Shown here: positions 28,160 through 38,251 of the stretch, in pieces | How positions within the stretch are numbered: the stretch's first letter is position 1 | Layout of the letters: the number at the start of each line of letters is the position of its first letter | Origin: Ypsolopha sequella | Lineage: Eukaryota; Arthropoda; Insecta; Lepidoptera; Ypsolophidae | Assembly: GCA_934047225.1 (NCBI GenBank) | Contig: CAKOHE010000113.1 | Location: 1 to 64,000 of the forward strand | Length of the DNA stretch: 64,000 bases | Direction of reading: 5' to 3' | Made by a program: the position numbers and the translations under genes | The notes under the pieces: model-generated | Told to the model about the DNA's origin: nothing | Seen by the model: only the letters and a program-made list of their open reading frames with translations | Database searches by the model: none

Positions 28160-29619
28160 TTTAGTAACTTTACTGTATACTTACTCTAATCTTAAATATT
28201 AAATATAAACTACTTATAACTATTAAACTATTACTATAAAAATATATAATATATTAATATAAAAAGAAAAAGAAAACTTATGCTAACTACAAATAAGGGT
28301 GTTGCCGTAGATGTTGATGGCTTCCGGATGCTGGTTTTGTTGCTTCACGGATGATGTTGTCGAGTAACTGCTTGTTGTGCCTGCGTGGTTTTTGTGCACG
28401 ACTATTTGTGTGAGGTACACTCTAAGGGGGAAGAAGTAAGGAAACGGAAGGTTTTTCCGGCCTGGTGGCCAAAAGGAACAAGGAATCAAGGATTTGTTGG
28501 AGCCAAGTTGAAGCTAAGGCTCTTCTGGTTAATTTGAGCCCAAACTCGAGCGTCCTAGGACCACGGGAAGCAAATGGGGTCCCGGGGGGGTGAGGTCAAG
28601 GCTGGAGGGGGGGGGGGGGACAAAAGGTTTCACGGGCCGACGATTGGCGGGGGGTCCGTCTTGCCCCACCTGGTGTGAGGGGGGGGGCGACACCTGGGGG
28701 GGGGTCAAGAAGGGTTTTTGGGACTTTCCGCCTCAGCCAGGAGGGATATCAAAATTCTGGCAGAGCAAAAGTGTTCCTTATGCTCTCCCGAGAAGTTTGA
28801 GCCCAAACTCGGGGGTCCTAGCACAACTGGGGGCAAAATGGGCCCCTGAGGGGGTGAGGTCGGGAGGGGGGGGAAGGGGGGGGGGGAAGGTTTCACGTGT
28901 CGACGATTGGTGGGGGGGTCCGTCTTGCCCCACTTGATGGTGAAGGGTCCGAAACGTGGGGGGGGGGTGTTGGGGTAGGCGCCGTGTGCGTCAGGGGGTA
29001 AATTGGGTGGAATCCAAAAAAAAAATATTTTTGGGGGGGGGGTGTTTTGGGCCCGTGCGGGAAGGGTTGGAAGTCCTGATAACAACGAGCCCAAACTCGG
29101 GTGGAATAGGACAAGGGGTTGAGGAGTTCCCTAGGTGTACCTCTGGTCTCCGAGCGTCTTCAGGAACCTGCTCCTCATCAGCTAGACGAAGTCCTCAGAT
29201 GGGCGGAGGTGTCTTCAGCGGTGGCTGCCCAGCTGGTACGTCACGCCAAGTCCGGCACGTGTAACCTAGTTAACTAGGTCAGAGCGGTTTGTATGGGAGC
29301 TTTGATGGTTAATAGCTCCTGTTCCTGTAGACGGATCTCCAAAATTTTTTCGACTCTGGACAGAACTCGGCGAGAGCTACGTACTGAAGTAAGACTCACT
29401 GTTGTAGGTACTTCCCGCGCCGATCTATGCTGCTCCAAAGTCAAAGGTCTCCAGAGTCGGTTCCCGTCGGACGATTTTGCTGCCAACACAAATCCTGGTG
29501 AGTCGTACACTTAACTATCACTGCACAACACTTTCACTTTGATTTTCCACGTTTTTCTATTTAAAATTATTTTTTGTGTGGAGCGACGAGGTGTATAGTA
29601 TAGAGTTTCGAGCAGTGGG
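28160..29619 (-). promoter_or_regulatory. 5' UTR of LINE C
   Basis: About 1.46 kb. The plus strand carries long G-runs (8-13 nt) at 28586-29042, so the transcript strand is C-rich. Two imperfect copies of a block containing TTTGAGCCCAAACTCG and a run to TGAGGTC start near 28530 and 28790, with a third partial copy near 29087, pointing to old tandem duplication. The 5' tip (about 29050-29619) is conserved in D (45160-45611) and F (62150-62709) and is the best candidate for the internal promoter. Proline-rich frames on the opposite strand are a by-product of the G-runs. Confidence 0.7.
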
Positions 29620-29671
29620 TTAGGTTAGGTTAGGTTAGGTTAGGTTAGGTTAGGTTAGGTTAGGTTAGGTT

Positions 29672-29674
<3 letters not shown>
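29620..29674 (+). repeat. (TTAGG)11 telomeric repeat array
   Basis: Eleven perfect TTAGG units between the 5' end of LINE C (AGCAGTGGG) and the tail of LINE D. Confidence 0.97.
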
Positions 29675-29715
<41 letters not shown>

Positions 29716-30198
29716 AAAACGCAAGTGCTATGGACATTGATCGCCATACCTTTTTTAGTCATGCTTAATTTGTTCTTTACTTCTCCTTTTCGCTCCTTAC
29801 ATAAAATATATTAGTTTTTAGGTGATATAAATTTTTTTTTTGTGAATTAAGTTGTTACAATTGAGATTAAATTGACCCTTACTTATAACTAGTTACAAAT
29901 ATAAATAAATCTATGATATATATTTTTTTTTTTTTTTTTTTTTTTTTGTTTTTTTTTTTTTTTTATTTTCATTTTTTTTTTTTTTTTTATTTTTTTTTTT
30001 TTTTTTTTTATTTTTTTTTTTATGAATGTAAATATTATACTACTACACGATACATATTTTATTTTTAAAATAAGTTGTTACTACAAGTATACAAAATTTT
30101 AATTAATATGGATATGAAAATTTTACAATTATGAAATTACAAATACTACAAACAAACACCTTTATTGTGAGGAGGTGGGACGCACAACTTTACCCGGC
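29675..30198 (-). other. Poly(A) tail and 3' UTR of LINE D
   Basis: A 37-nt T-run, then about 490 bp with many T-runs interrupted by single bases between 29923 and 30020. The block near the ORF2 stop (ACAAACACCTTTATTGTGAGG) is nearly identical to LINE G. The plus-strand frame at 30131-30370 is antisense to ORF2 and is not a gene. Confidence 0.8.
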
Positions 30199-33100
30199 TC
30201 AGACGACTGGGGTGCCGCCCGTGCCGCCACTCAGCATGGCGTCAGCCACTGACGTGTCTCGGTTCCTCCAGGCCATTTTTAAATTATACTCTTTGATCGT
30301 GCCGGTCTCAGCTGCCAGGGCGTTCATTATTAGCCGAACTATGGCATCGTTCTTTCGGCGAGCCGTGTAATACACACAGCTGCCGGTATGCCTTGACACC
30401 GCCACGACCGCGTGATGGATGCTGCTGTGCAACTGCTGGGTGACTTTCGCAGTTCTTATGATCACCACTCTCTCCCACGTAAGTCCTTGAGCCTCGTGGA
30501 TTGTGTGGATACGCGACCCTTGTTGCTTACCATAACCCAGACCTTCTAGGAAGGCTTTTTCGGCCTGGGTGTGTACAAGGTAGAGCGTGTTATGCTCGTT
30601 TCTTGGAGGTCGCGTCTCTTCGTAGGATTCCAGAGTCAAGGACCGTGTTTGAGCCTTGGACGAGTATATGCCACTGTAGATCTCCCTTAGGGCATATGCT
30701 ACGTCCATGGGGTTTCGGTGTGTGCACAGCAGTTGTTTTGTTATGCTACCAAAAATACTGGGACTAAGGTACCTCATCGGGAAGAGGTTTTCTCTGTCAA
30801 TGAAAGGGACCTGGTTTTGGTCACCCAGGAGCAAGATTTTGCTGGCGCCGACTATCCTGGTTGCTAACACGATGGCTCCAAAATGGCTCATGAGAGCCTC
30901 ATCGACTATAAGCCGACGGAAGCTCTCGCCCTCGCGAATGCCTTTTACTAGCAATGAGGCCATCGTGCGCACCCTGAATTTTGCAGTTCTGCCAAGCTTG
31001 TCCTCCAGCTTTTGACGGAGGTCTCTCGCTCCTTCTAGGGTGGACGTTGTTACCAGGTCCGTTTCATTGTCAAAGTTGTTGACTACCCAGGTTGTTTTTC
31101 CACTACCTGGGACCCCGTTTACCCATTCCATTTCTGGTGTCAGCATTTGTACAGCGGCTTCGGTGGGTTCAGAATCCCCTAGCAGTTTGTTTGCTGTTGT
31201 TAAGATTCTGTCCTCCAGCATTATCCGTGTACACTTGGCGACAACCACAATGGGGTCATCCACTGGGGTGGTGAAAACTGGTTTCCCCATCCGGTTTGAC
31301 TCATTTTCATCCAGTTCCACAAAACCACTGGTGCCATTGAACGCGGCCATGTACTCCCCCGCCATTGTTCCCCCCAATACTTTGAAGGTAGCGTTGTTGT
31401 ACACCGCCGCGTCGCACTCCTCGAGTTTGGAATGTAACAATTGCTCGTTCCCCCGACGATAGGCTCGGAGGATGGTTCGGCATGTTTCTTGTTTAGAAAC
31501 AACTGTGCCTTTGAGCATCGCTACGTACTCCAGGAGTGCATTGGACAAGTGGTCCGATGGAGTGGTGGGTGTAACGAGTTCCGGTCGGGCAACCAGGCCC
31601 CTGTAGGATTTTGATGGGTTTGTTCGGGTTATTCCTGAGACTGTCCCTGATGAGGTTTTGGGGGTTGGGGGGGGTGTGAGTGTGTCCGAGTGTTTCTTTA
31701 TTCGTGATGCAATGTTCGTGAAGCAACCGACTGCTGCTCTGGTCATGGTTGACAACACTCCTTCCGACTCCTTTTGGCGAGGGGGCGGCTGTCTCTCACC
31801 TGCGATTTTTTCTTGCAGCCTTTCTGAACCGCTAAGTTCTGGACTTGCTATTGGGTAGCCCCAGCTGTCGGTGGGGGTGGAAGATTCATCGAGACGGTAC
31901 GGTCTTAGATAACTGAGGTTTTGGCCTCTGTCCTCGTAAACCACCATCTCGTGTTTACTCGAGGCTCTGAGGATCCCCGAGTAATCTTCCACTTCGGCTT
32001 TTAAGTAGGCCACTACCATAGCATCCACGCTGATTTTCTTAGCAGGTCCGTCAATAGCTGCTAGGCTGGAAAGCATCGAACTCGCCTGGGCGAATTCTGA
32101 AACGTCGTCGCCGGCCACGAATAGCGCGATGATTTTATTCTTGGTTCGCACTATTCGGCAGCGATGACCTGCCACGGTGGCGTCCCCGAGCGCCTCGAAT
32201 GCTTTCCGCCTCATGGTTGCCTTGAAATTGCTCCCCTTTAGGAGGAGAGCAAGGCCAGGTGAGATGGTGACAAATTTATTTCCCCTTATTCTGCAAAAGC
32301 AGATACCGAGTCTCTCGGTGCTGTCATCCATGAACGTTGCTACTCCTTTGAGTCTTATGCCCGGAGTACCTGCCTCACTGAACTTCAGAAGCTGATACTC
32401 CGCTGGCATTGAGCAGCTTGTTGTCGGTTGCTGTGTCTGTGTTGGTGTTGGTGTTGGTGTGCTGGTGTTTGTTTGTGGGTGAGGTATGTCGGTGATGTCT
32501 GTGGACGAGTTCCTCTTAGCCGCTGTCCGTATAACGGATTCTACGAATGCAAGGAAGAGCGTTCTGTTGTCTTTGTCTGCGAGGATGTTCCGCAGTTCGG
32601 CTTTTTCCAGCTTCATGTTTAGCCGGTACTCTAACTCCATTCGGGCAACCGCGAAACGAGGGCAGTCTAGTAAAAGATGCCATACTGACTCACTAGTGTC
32701 GGGGTCGCACTCACAACCGGGGCTGCTTTTCAGCTTGAACCGATGCAAGTACTCCGCCATACCCCCGTGTCCTGTCAAGGCTTGCACTTGACGGTGCGTC
32801 ATTTTGGTTTCTCGGACTATGCGGAATGCATCATTTACGTCCGGGAAGAATACCTTCGTGACGGCACCAGTGCTGGAGGAGCTGTACCTGTCTTGCCATC
32901 TGCGTACAGTCTCCTCTCTGACCTTTCTTTTGACGTGTGACACGGGAACTTCACTGTAGTCTGAGGCATCACTTGACTGCAAAGCCGCTTGTTTGGCCAG
33001 TTCGTCTGCTCTTTCGTTTCCGGCTGTGCCCACATGCGCCCTGAGCCAGAAGAGCCGCACCTGCCGACCCTGTGCTCTGATTTCCGCTACGCACTCTTTG

Positions 33101-36100
33101 ATGTTCCTGGTAAGGGGATGTGTTGTTTTGGGGTTTCTCAGCAGTTCTAGTGACGATCTTGAGTCACTCAAGATGTTAATTTGATCACTAGTGCTGTTCT
33201 TGGCCAAATCAATCGCCCTGTGGAGTGCGTATAATTCTGATTGGAAGACAGTGCACGCCGGATCCAGGCTGAAGGTGTGAAAACTGGTTTCCTGTCCGTC
33301 CTCCCACCATGTGAGGGCTGCTCCAACCTTGCCCTCAATTTTGCTGCCATCAGTGTACACTTGCGGCCCAGCAATTCCGTGGGTGGATAGAGTTTCGGAA
33401 TCCATGTTTTCTAGGAGCTCGAACTCTGTTGTTATGAGTTGAGAAGGATGTGGCTGCTCTAAGTAGCTTATCCTTTGCTCCATTTTCCTTCCTGGTGGTA
33501 TGTAGTCTGTACTGATGCCTCGTTTGGCCATGTACAGAATTGCGGCTTCTTGTACTCTAAGGTCCAGGGGTAGTAGGCCCGATAGAATTAGTGCCGAAGA
33601 GAGCGAGACCGTTCTGTACGCTTTGCAGATCTTTTGGCCAAATCCTCTTTGCAGTGCGTCCAGACGATCTCTGATCATCTGGAGTTCTGTGGATTGGTAC
33701 CATGCACTTGCTGCGTACAGTACGATCGGCTCGACAACCGCTACGTATATCGTTCTTACAATTTCACCGTTTAGGCCCCATGTCACCTTTGCTGCGCGCG
33801 CTAGGTGCTTGTATATGTCCGCAGCCTTTTTACAGACTGCGGTCACGTGCGCCTTGAAGGTGAGTTTTCGGTCGATGATGAGACCAAGGAGTTTTATCTC
33901 GTCTACGAGTTCGAGTCTACTTCCTGACATATAGAGGTGTGGTTCCCCGTACTTCAGTTTTTTAGTCATCAACATCGCCTTGGTCTTATGTGCGGCAAAG
34001 TTGAGCTTGTTCTGAGTACCCCACTCCACTATTGTCTCCAGTGTTGAGTTGACTCGTTGCTCCATGGTTTCGACCGAGTGGCCGGTGAATGTTAGAACTA
34101 CGTCGTCCGCGAAAGCCTGCGCATGTACTCCTTCCTGTGCCAGCTTGGCCAACAGCGGATCGAGTATGATGTTCCAAAAAGCTGGTCCTCCGATGGATCC
34201 TTGGACGCAACCCTTTGTAGTATCCCTCTCGCTTGTTGCTCTGGCATAGTTGACCACTATTTTTCGGTCTTGTAGATAGGAGCACACCATCGCGTATATG
34301 TTTCGCGGACACTTCCTTGTGGCTAGTTGGTGCTTCAAAGCCGGCCACCATGCGTTATCGAAGGCTCCCTCTATGTCCAGCGAGATCATGAGAACTATAT
34401 TTTTACTTTCAAGTTCTGATCTTGTGTGCTTAAGAAGGTCATAGAGGGCGTCCTCGGTCCCGCGTTGTGGCGTAAACCCATACTGGTTGTGGTTAAGTGT
34501 GGGCTGCACGTGCCATTGCAGCCTATTAACCAAGAGTTTCTCGACGATTTTCCCGATTACTGGCAGAAGTCCAATGGGTCTGTATGACTTGGGATGTGTG
34601 TAGTCATCTTTGCCCTGTTTCCCGAGGATGATTACGTGCGCCATTTTCCACTGAGTAGGGAAATATGCAAGCCCTAGGCATTTGTTAGCCAGAGCCATGA
34701 ATACCTCCCTCCCCGCTTCGATGGCCATCGTGCATATGTCCGCGGTAAGCCCGTCCGGTCCCGGTGCCTTTTTTGGATTAATGTCGTGGAGGACTGAATC
34801 CAATTCGGCTTCCGTGAACGGTGGGTCGTCTTCCGACAGATCTTGGATATCCTTGGGGTTGGAGTCCGTCAGCTCTCGGAGATGTTTGTGGAAGGGTTGG
34901 TCGGTCAATGCAGAGTCGTCAGGGTAGAACGTGCTGGCCAGGAGATCGGCCGATGCCTCGGGACTGAGTGTCTCGCCCTTCTCGTTCCTCAGAAGCGGGT
35001 CTTCTCGCCTCTTAGTTGTTCGCCTTATTACTCTGTATATCCCATCCCACATGCTCTCCTTTTCCTGCGTCGAGCAGAACTCTTTCCAGCTTTGGGTTTG
35101 GGCTTCACTAGCCTTTTTTTCGTAGTCCAGCTTGGCGGTGAGGTACTCTCCAACCACGTGTTCCCGTCTAGTGGGTGCAGCATTACGGATCCTTCGCCTC
35201 CTTCGATTAACCTCTCTTTTCAGATCAGCGAGGTCTTTGGACCACCAGGGGGGTGCTACCTTGCCTTTGTAGGCGCCTAGTTTGGGAATTGCTTTGTCGC
35301 ATGCCTTTTGAATGGCGTTGGTGTATGCGACAAGCATTTCATCCAGTTCCTCGACGCTCGAGATGGAGTTGATGTTGTCCAGGGAGATGTTACTCTCGGC
35401 TAAGCCAGACTTCACGTGGAGTTGGAATTCTCGCCAGTTTGCCTTCTTGACGTTAAACCTGCGAGTGGTAGTGGGTTCTAGAGCCACTAACTCTCTGTCC
35501 AGTCGCAAGGCGAAGGTAATGGCATTGTGGTCTGACGTTGTCATACCACGGTCCACTCTCCAGTTTTCAATCGTGCCTAGCAGAGATTGACTACACGCAG
35601 TAACATCCACTATACTGCTGTATAGTCTACCTCCCCTGTATGTCTCAAACGTGGGGGTTTCCCCCCTGTTGAGAACATGGAACTCCATCTCGTCGAGGAA
35701 GGCGCTGTAGGCTATTCCCCTGGGGTCGTCGTGCTTGCTACCCCACCAGAGGCTCCACGCGTTTACGTCCCCGCCTATGAGAATGTTGCTGGTGTTGAGC
35801 TTTTTGCATTTTTGTTCAACACTCCGCAAGTTCACATTGATGTCTTGATCCCCCTCGAAGTACACCGATAGCACTGCTAGCTTGAGGCTGCCCGCCACCA
35901 GGGTCACCGCTGCCTCAGTCTCGGTCACCAACTGTGGGTCGTGAATTACCCTCAGTTGGTCTCCGAAAATGATGACAGCAGCTTTCACTGGTTTTGTGCG
36001 ATTAAGGGTGCACTGAATGACTTGTGCGCCGGGGTAGGTGCTCATATTGCCACTACGTCCCACATAGGGTTCCTGTACCAGGGCAATAGAGACCCCGCGT

Positions 36101-36234
36101 CCCTTGGCTGCCTGTATCAGCTCCTGCGTCGCCAGTTTGTTGCGCTGCAGGTTAGCCTGAATTACTAGCAGTTTGCTATGGGAAGCACTCGGGGGGGGAG
36201 AGGTGGGGGTGGTATCGTTGCCCTTAGCAGTAGC
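30199..36234 (-). CDS. LINE D ORF2: endonuclease, RT, RNase H, zinc motif, unknown domain, SF1 helicase
   Basis: About 2,011 codons with the same domain order and motifs as LINE C. The endonuclease has VQEPYVG, GGDVNAWSLWW and SDHNAI. RT has NPKKAPGPDG, SLDIEGAFDNAWW and FADDVV. RNase H has YTDGSKIEGK and NERADELAK, followed by the zinc motif CECDPDTSESVWHLLLDC. The helicase has GVPGSGKTT, IVDEAL, GDQNQVPF, TIHEAQGLT and VAVSRHT. The Walker A Cys of C is Ser here, which the motif permits. Differences from C are scattered substitutions with no stops, the pattern expected under coding constraint. As in C, the frame opens after a TGA just inside the ORF1 end, with no early AUG. Confidence 0.95.
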   Translation of the reverse strand, partial: ATAKGNDTTPTSPPPSASHSKLLVIQANLQRNKLATQELIQAAKGRGVSIALVQEPYVGRSGNMSTYPGAQVIQCTLNRTKPVKAAVIIFGDQLRVIHDPQLVTETEAAVTLVAGSLKLAVLSVYFEGDQDINVNLRSVEQKCKKLNTSNILIGGDVNAWSLWWGSKHDDPRGIAYSAFLDEMEFHVLNRGETPTFETYRGGRLYSSIVDVTACSQSLLGTIENWRVDRGMTTSDHNAITFALRLDRELVALEPTTTRRFNVKKANWREFQLHVKSGLAESNISLDNINSISSVEELDEMLVAYTNAIQKACDKAIPKLGAYKGKVAPPWWSKDLADLKREVNRRRRRIRNAAPTRREHVVGEYLTAKLDYEKKASEAQTQSWKEFCSTQEKESMWDGIYRVIRRTTKRREDPLLRNEKGETLSPEASADLLASTFYPDDSALTDQPFHKHLRELTDSNPKDIQDLSEDDPPFTEAELDSVLHDINPKKAPGPDGLTADICTMAIEAGREVFMALANKCLGLAYFPTQWKMAHVIILGKQGKDDYTHPKSYRPIGLLPVIGKIVEKLLVNRLQWHVQPTLNHNQYGFTPQRGTEDALYDLLKHTRSELESKNIVLMISLDIEGAFDNAWWPALKHQLATRKCPRNIYAMVCSYLQDRKIVVNYARATSERDTTKGCVQGSIGGPAFWNIILDPLLAKLAQEGVHAQAFADDVVLTFTGHSVETMEQRVNSTLETIVEWGTQNKLNFAAHKTKAMLMTKKLKYGEPHLYMSGSRLELVDEIKLLGLIIDRKLTFKAHVTAVCKKAADIYKHLARAAKVTWGLNGEIVRTIYVAVVEPIVLYAASAWYQSTELQMIRDRLDALQRGFGQKICKAYRTVSLSSALILSGLLPLDLRVQEAAILYMAKRGISTDYIPPGRKMEQRISYLEQPHPSQLITTEFELLENMDSETLSTHGIAGPQVYTDGSKIEGKVGAALTWWEDGQETSFHTFSLDPACTVFQSELYALHRAIDLAKNSTSDQINILSDSRSSLELLRNPKTTHPLTRNIKECVAEIRAQGRQVRLFWLRAHVGTAGNERADELAKQAALQSSDASDYSEVPVSHVKRKVREETVRRWQDRYSSSSTGAVTKVFFPDVNDAFRIVRETKMTHRQVQALTGHGGMAEYLHRFKLKSSPGCECDPDTSESVWHLLLDCPRFAVARMELEYRLNMKLEKAELRNILADKDNRTLFLAFVESVIRTAAKRNSSTDITDIPHPQTNTSTPTPTPTQTQQPTTSCSMPAEYQLLKFSEAGTPGIRLKGVATFMDDSTERLGICFCRIRGNKFVTISPGLALLLKGSNFKATMRRKAFEALGDATVAGHRCRIVRTKNKIIALFVAGDDVSEFAQASSMLSSLAAIDGPAKKISVDAMVVAYLKAEVEDYSGILRASSKHEMVVYEDRGQNLSYLRPYRLDESSTPTDSWGYPIASPELSGSERLQEKIAGERQPPPRQKESEGVLSTMTRAAVGCFTNIASRIKKHSDTLTPPPTPKTSSGTVSGITRTNPSKSYRGLVARPELVTPTTPSDHLSNALLEYVAMLKGTVVSKQETCRTILRAYRRGNEQLLHSKLEECDAAVYNNATFKVLGGTMAGEYMAAFNGTSGFVELDENESNRMGKPVFTTPVDDPIVVVAKCTRIMLEDRILTTANKLLGDSEPTEAAVQMLTPEMEWVNGVPGSGKTTWVVNNFDNETDLVTTSTLEGARDLRQKLEDKLGRTAKFRVRTMASLLVKGIREGESFRRLIVDEALMSHFGAIVLATRIVGASKILLLGDQNQVPFIDRENLFPMRYLSPSIFGSITKQLLCTHRNPMDVAYALREIYSGIYSSKAQTRSLTLESYEETRPPRNEHNTLYLVHTQAEKAFLEGLGYGKQQGSRIHTIHEAQGLTWERVVIIRTAKVTQQLHSSIHHAVVAVSRHTGSCVYYTARRKNDAIVRLIMNALAAETGTIKEYNLKMAWRNRDTSVADAMLSGGTGGTPVV

Positions 36235-38251
36235 TCACACGCGAGCGAGCTATGGCGTCCATCTTTTGTTTTTCTGGACACTCATTGTCGTATGCTGCGT
36301 GCGCTTTTGATGTTGGGGTGTGGGTCTGTTCACAGTTTTTGCATTTCGGGAGAGCATTCTCCTTCCTGCTGCGACATTTCTCCCAGGAGTGATTTCCCCC
36401 GCAGAATCCGCAGAGGTCCTCCTTCTCCCGGCAGAGGCTTTTTGTGTGGCCGTATCCCCAGCACCTGGAGCACTGGATTAGGGGCGACTGATCCTCGACG
36501 GGGCTCCGTGAGAGGCCGATGTAGACTTTTTTAGCCTCCATCAGCCTCCCATAGAGCGCCGCCGACACCTCGAAAACTATATGAGCTTGCAGGGGGTTTC
36601 TCGCTTTCTTTCTGTATTTGACTCTGACGAGATTGTCGTCTTTCTCCAGGCCCATGAACAATTGTTTATTTTGAGCCCGGAATTGCTGCGTAATCTCGTC
36701 ATCCTTCTGATAGGCGAGGACATTTTTCACTATTACTAAGGGATTATTCACGCGAGGCTCCTCCACTTTCAGGGTGTTGTTATTTTTAACTCTTGTCCTT
36801 ACCAGGGCCAGGTCTTCTTTAGACCCACAAGTAAGGACAACCTTTTGGTTTCTCGCCTTTCTGACCCGATCCACCCGTGCACCGGTTTTTCCCATGTCCA
36901 GCGCACCGATTATCGTCTTGATGACATTTTCCCCGGTCTTTGTGGCGTCCGTCGAGGAGACGATAATGCTGTGGTTCGGTCTTGGTGAAGGCGGTGTGGC
37001 TGGTTGTCTCTCCGGCTTGCGCTTCCGCTGCACTACGGTCCACCCGCTCGCCTCAGCGATCTCGGTCTCTAAGCTGAGTTGCGGCGGGGGTGTGCGCATT
37101 CTTTGTTCGCGCATAGTTTTGAGCTCCGAAGAGACTGCCTCAAGCCTTTCGGTGAGCGGCTGGAGGTGCTCTGTGAGTTCCGAATTTGTGGGGTTCGCTT
37201 CGTTGGTGGTGATTGCCTCGCGTAATGTGTTTTTTATGTAAGTGTCGAGTTGTGTCAGCGTTTCCCTCACATCCTTTACCTCCTGCTCTAAGCGGTCGGT
37301 CTGTGGCTGTGAGGGTTCCGTGATTGGAGTTGTATCCGCCCGGATTGCCATCCGTTCGTGCAGCTCTGTTGTCCTTTGGGAGAGAGTAGTTGTTTCTCTC
37401 CTCATTGAGTCTAGTTGTCTGGAGAGCTGCTCTATACTGGTGGAGAGTTTGTTGTAATCTCCTCTGAGAGAGCTCTCCGGACAACCGGACCCTTCAACTG
37501 ACAACTGGGCTAACTGGTTCGATAAGCCCTGCACAGCTTGGTCGATGGCGGCCAGGCGGTCCCTAGCTTCCCCTATTTGTCCGAATGGATCCCGCGTTTC
37601 ATACGCTAGCCATTCTCTCACTGCCTTTGTTTCCCGGAGACCCTGTCCTACTTCCTCCATTGTTTTTTGGAGGTTGATGGTGAGGTTGTTGGTCACCTCT
37701 GTGAGCTGTCTAGTGTGGGCACGCTCCACTCTGACGAGTTCCAGAGCGTGCCGGCTTCTTTCCTTCTCCAGGTTGGATTTGTGCCGTGATCTGGAGTCGG
37801 AAAGAGACAGCACCGTCTCGTACAGGGTCTGCAGGGATAAAATGGCCGTGGTTTTGAGCTCCGTCTTCAGGTTCCTTGCGGCCTCTAGAGCCTCCTTACC
37901 TTTGAGGAGCATGTCAGTGGCTAACTTGTTCGCAGCGTCCATTCGGACCCCACTCCTGAGGTCCCTGTTTGTGGTGGCTACAAAGCTATCCCTTCGGTCA
38001 ATCGACTCCGACAAAGAGTCTTCGTCCGAGTCGACTGGCCAAGGTGGTGATAGTGCGGCGTGGAAGGTGTCAGGGGCCGATGCAGCCACTCTGCGCTCCG
38101 AAGCTGATGAGACCGACTCCCCGTCGGAACCGGACTTGAGGCTATTTCTGAGGAGTCTTTCCCGGAGCGGACGTTGTGGCCGCAGAGGGGGCACCCCAGT
38201 CGTAGATGACTTGGCGACTGAGGTTCTGGGGTTTTTCGGGATGTTGGACAT
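36224..38251 (-). CDS. LINE D ORF1: Gag-like RNA-binding protein
   Basis: 675 aa from the ATG at 38249-38251. It has a Ser/Pro/Arg-rich N-terminus, probable coiled-coil (SRHKSNLEKERSRHALELVR), a conserved globular region (NHSIIVSSTDATKTGENV), and zinc knuckles CSRCWGYGHTKSLC, CGFCGGNHSWEKC and CKNCEQTHTPTSKAH. It ends SRVSYC and overlaps ORF2 in the same way as C. Compared with C it has a few short indels near the N-terminus (about residues 50-70), where constraint is expected to be low. Confidence 0.94.
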   Translation of the reverse strand: MSNIPKNPRTSVAKSSTTGVPPLRPQRPLRERLLRNSLKSGSDGESVSSASERRVAASAPDTFHAALSPPWPVDSDEDSLSESIDRRDSFVATTNRDLRSGVRMDAANKLATDMLLKGKEALEAARNLKTELKTTAILSLQTLYETVLSLSDSRSRHKSNLEKERSRHALELVRVERAHTRQLTEVTNNLTINLQKTMEEVGQGLRETKAVREWLAYETRDPFGQIGEARDRLAAIDQAVQGLSNQLAQLSVEGSGCPESSLRGDYNKLSTSIEQLSRQLDSMRRETTTLSQRTTELHERMAIRADTTPITEPSQPQTDRLEQEVKDVRETLTQLDTYIKNTLREAITTNEANPTNSELTEHLQPLTERLEAVSSELKTMREQRMRTPPPQLSLETEIAEASGWTVVQRKRKPERQPATPPSPRPNHSIIVSSTDATKTGENVIKTIIGALDMGKTGARVDRVRKARNQKVVLTCGSKEDLALVRTRVKNNNTLKVEEPRVNNPLVIVKNVLAYQKDDEITQQFRAQNKQLFMGLEKDDNLVRVKYRKKARNPLQAHIVFEVSAALYGRLMEAKKVYIGLSRSPVEDQSPLIQCSRCWGYGHTKSLCREKEDLCGFCGGNHSWEKCRSRKENALPKCKNCEQTHTPTSKAHAAYDNECPEKQKMDAIARSRVSYC

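Larger units (their letters stand above)
19642..29619 (-). mobile_element. LINE C: full-length helicase-bearing telomeric LINE
   Basis: This is the cleanest copy of the helicase family: about 10 kb, uninterrupted, TTAGG on both sides. It has a 25-nt tail (19642-19666), 3' UTR, ORF2 of about 2,008 codons (20134-26160), ORF1 (26150-28159) and a 1.46-kb G/C-skewed 5' UTR. No stop or frameshift breaks either ORF, so it is coding-competent and is the reference for the family. It differs from LINE B in sequence throughout and by about 800 extra C-terminal residues in ORF2. Confidence 0.95.

Noticed and set aside
28705..29114. Proline-rich minus-strand frames in the LINE C 5' UTR, with similar ones at 38595-38810 and 61342-61554
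   Set aside because: They are translations of C-runs in the sense strand of the UTR, differ between copies, and are interrupted in relatives.
29923..30022. Cluster of T-runs considered as nested poly(A) tails of several elements
   Set aside because: LINEs C, F and G have similar T-rich blocks at the same place in the 3' UTR, so it is family sequence with slippage.
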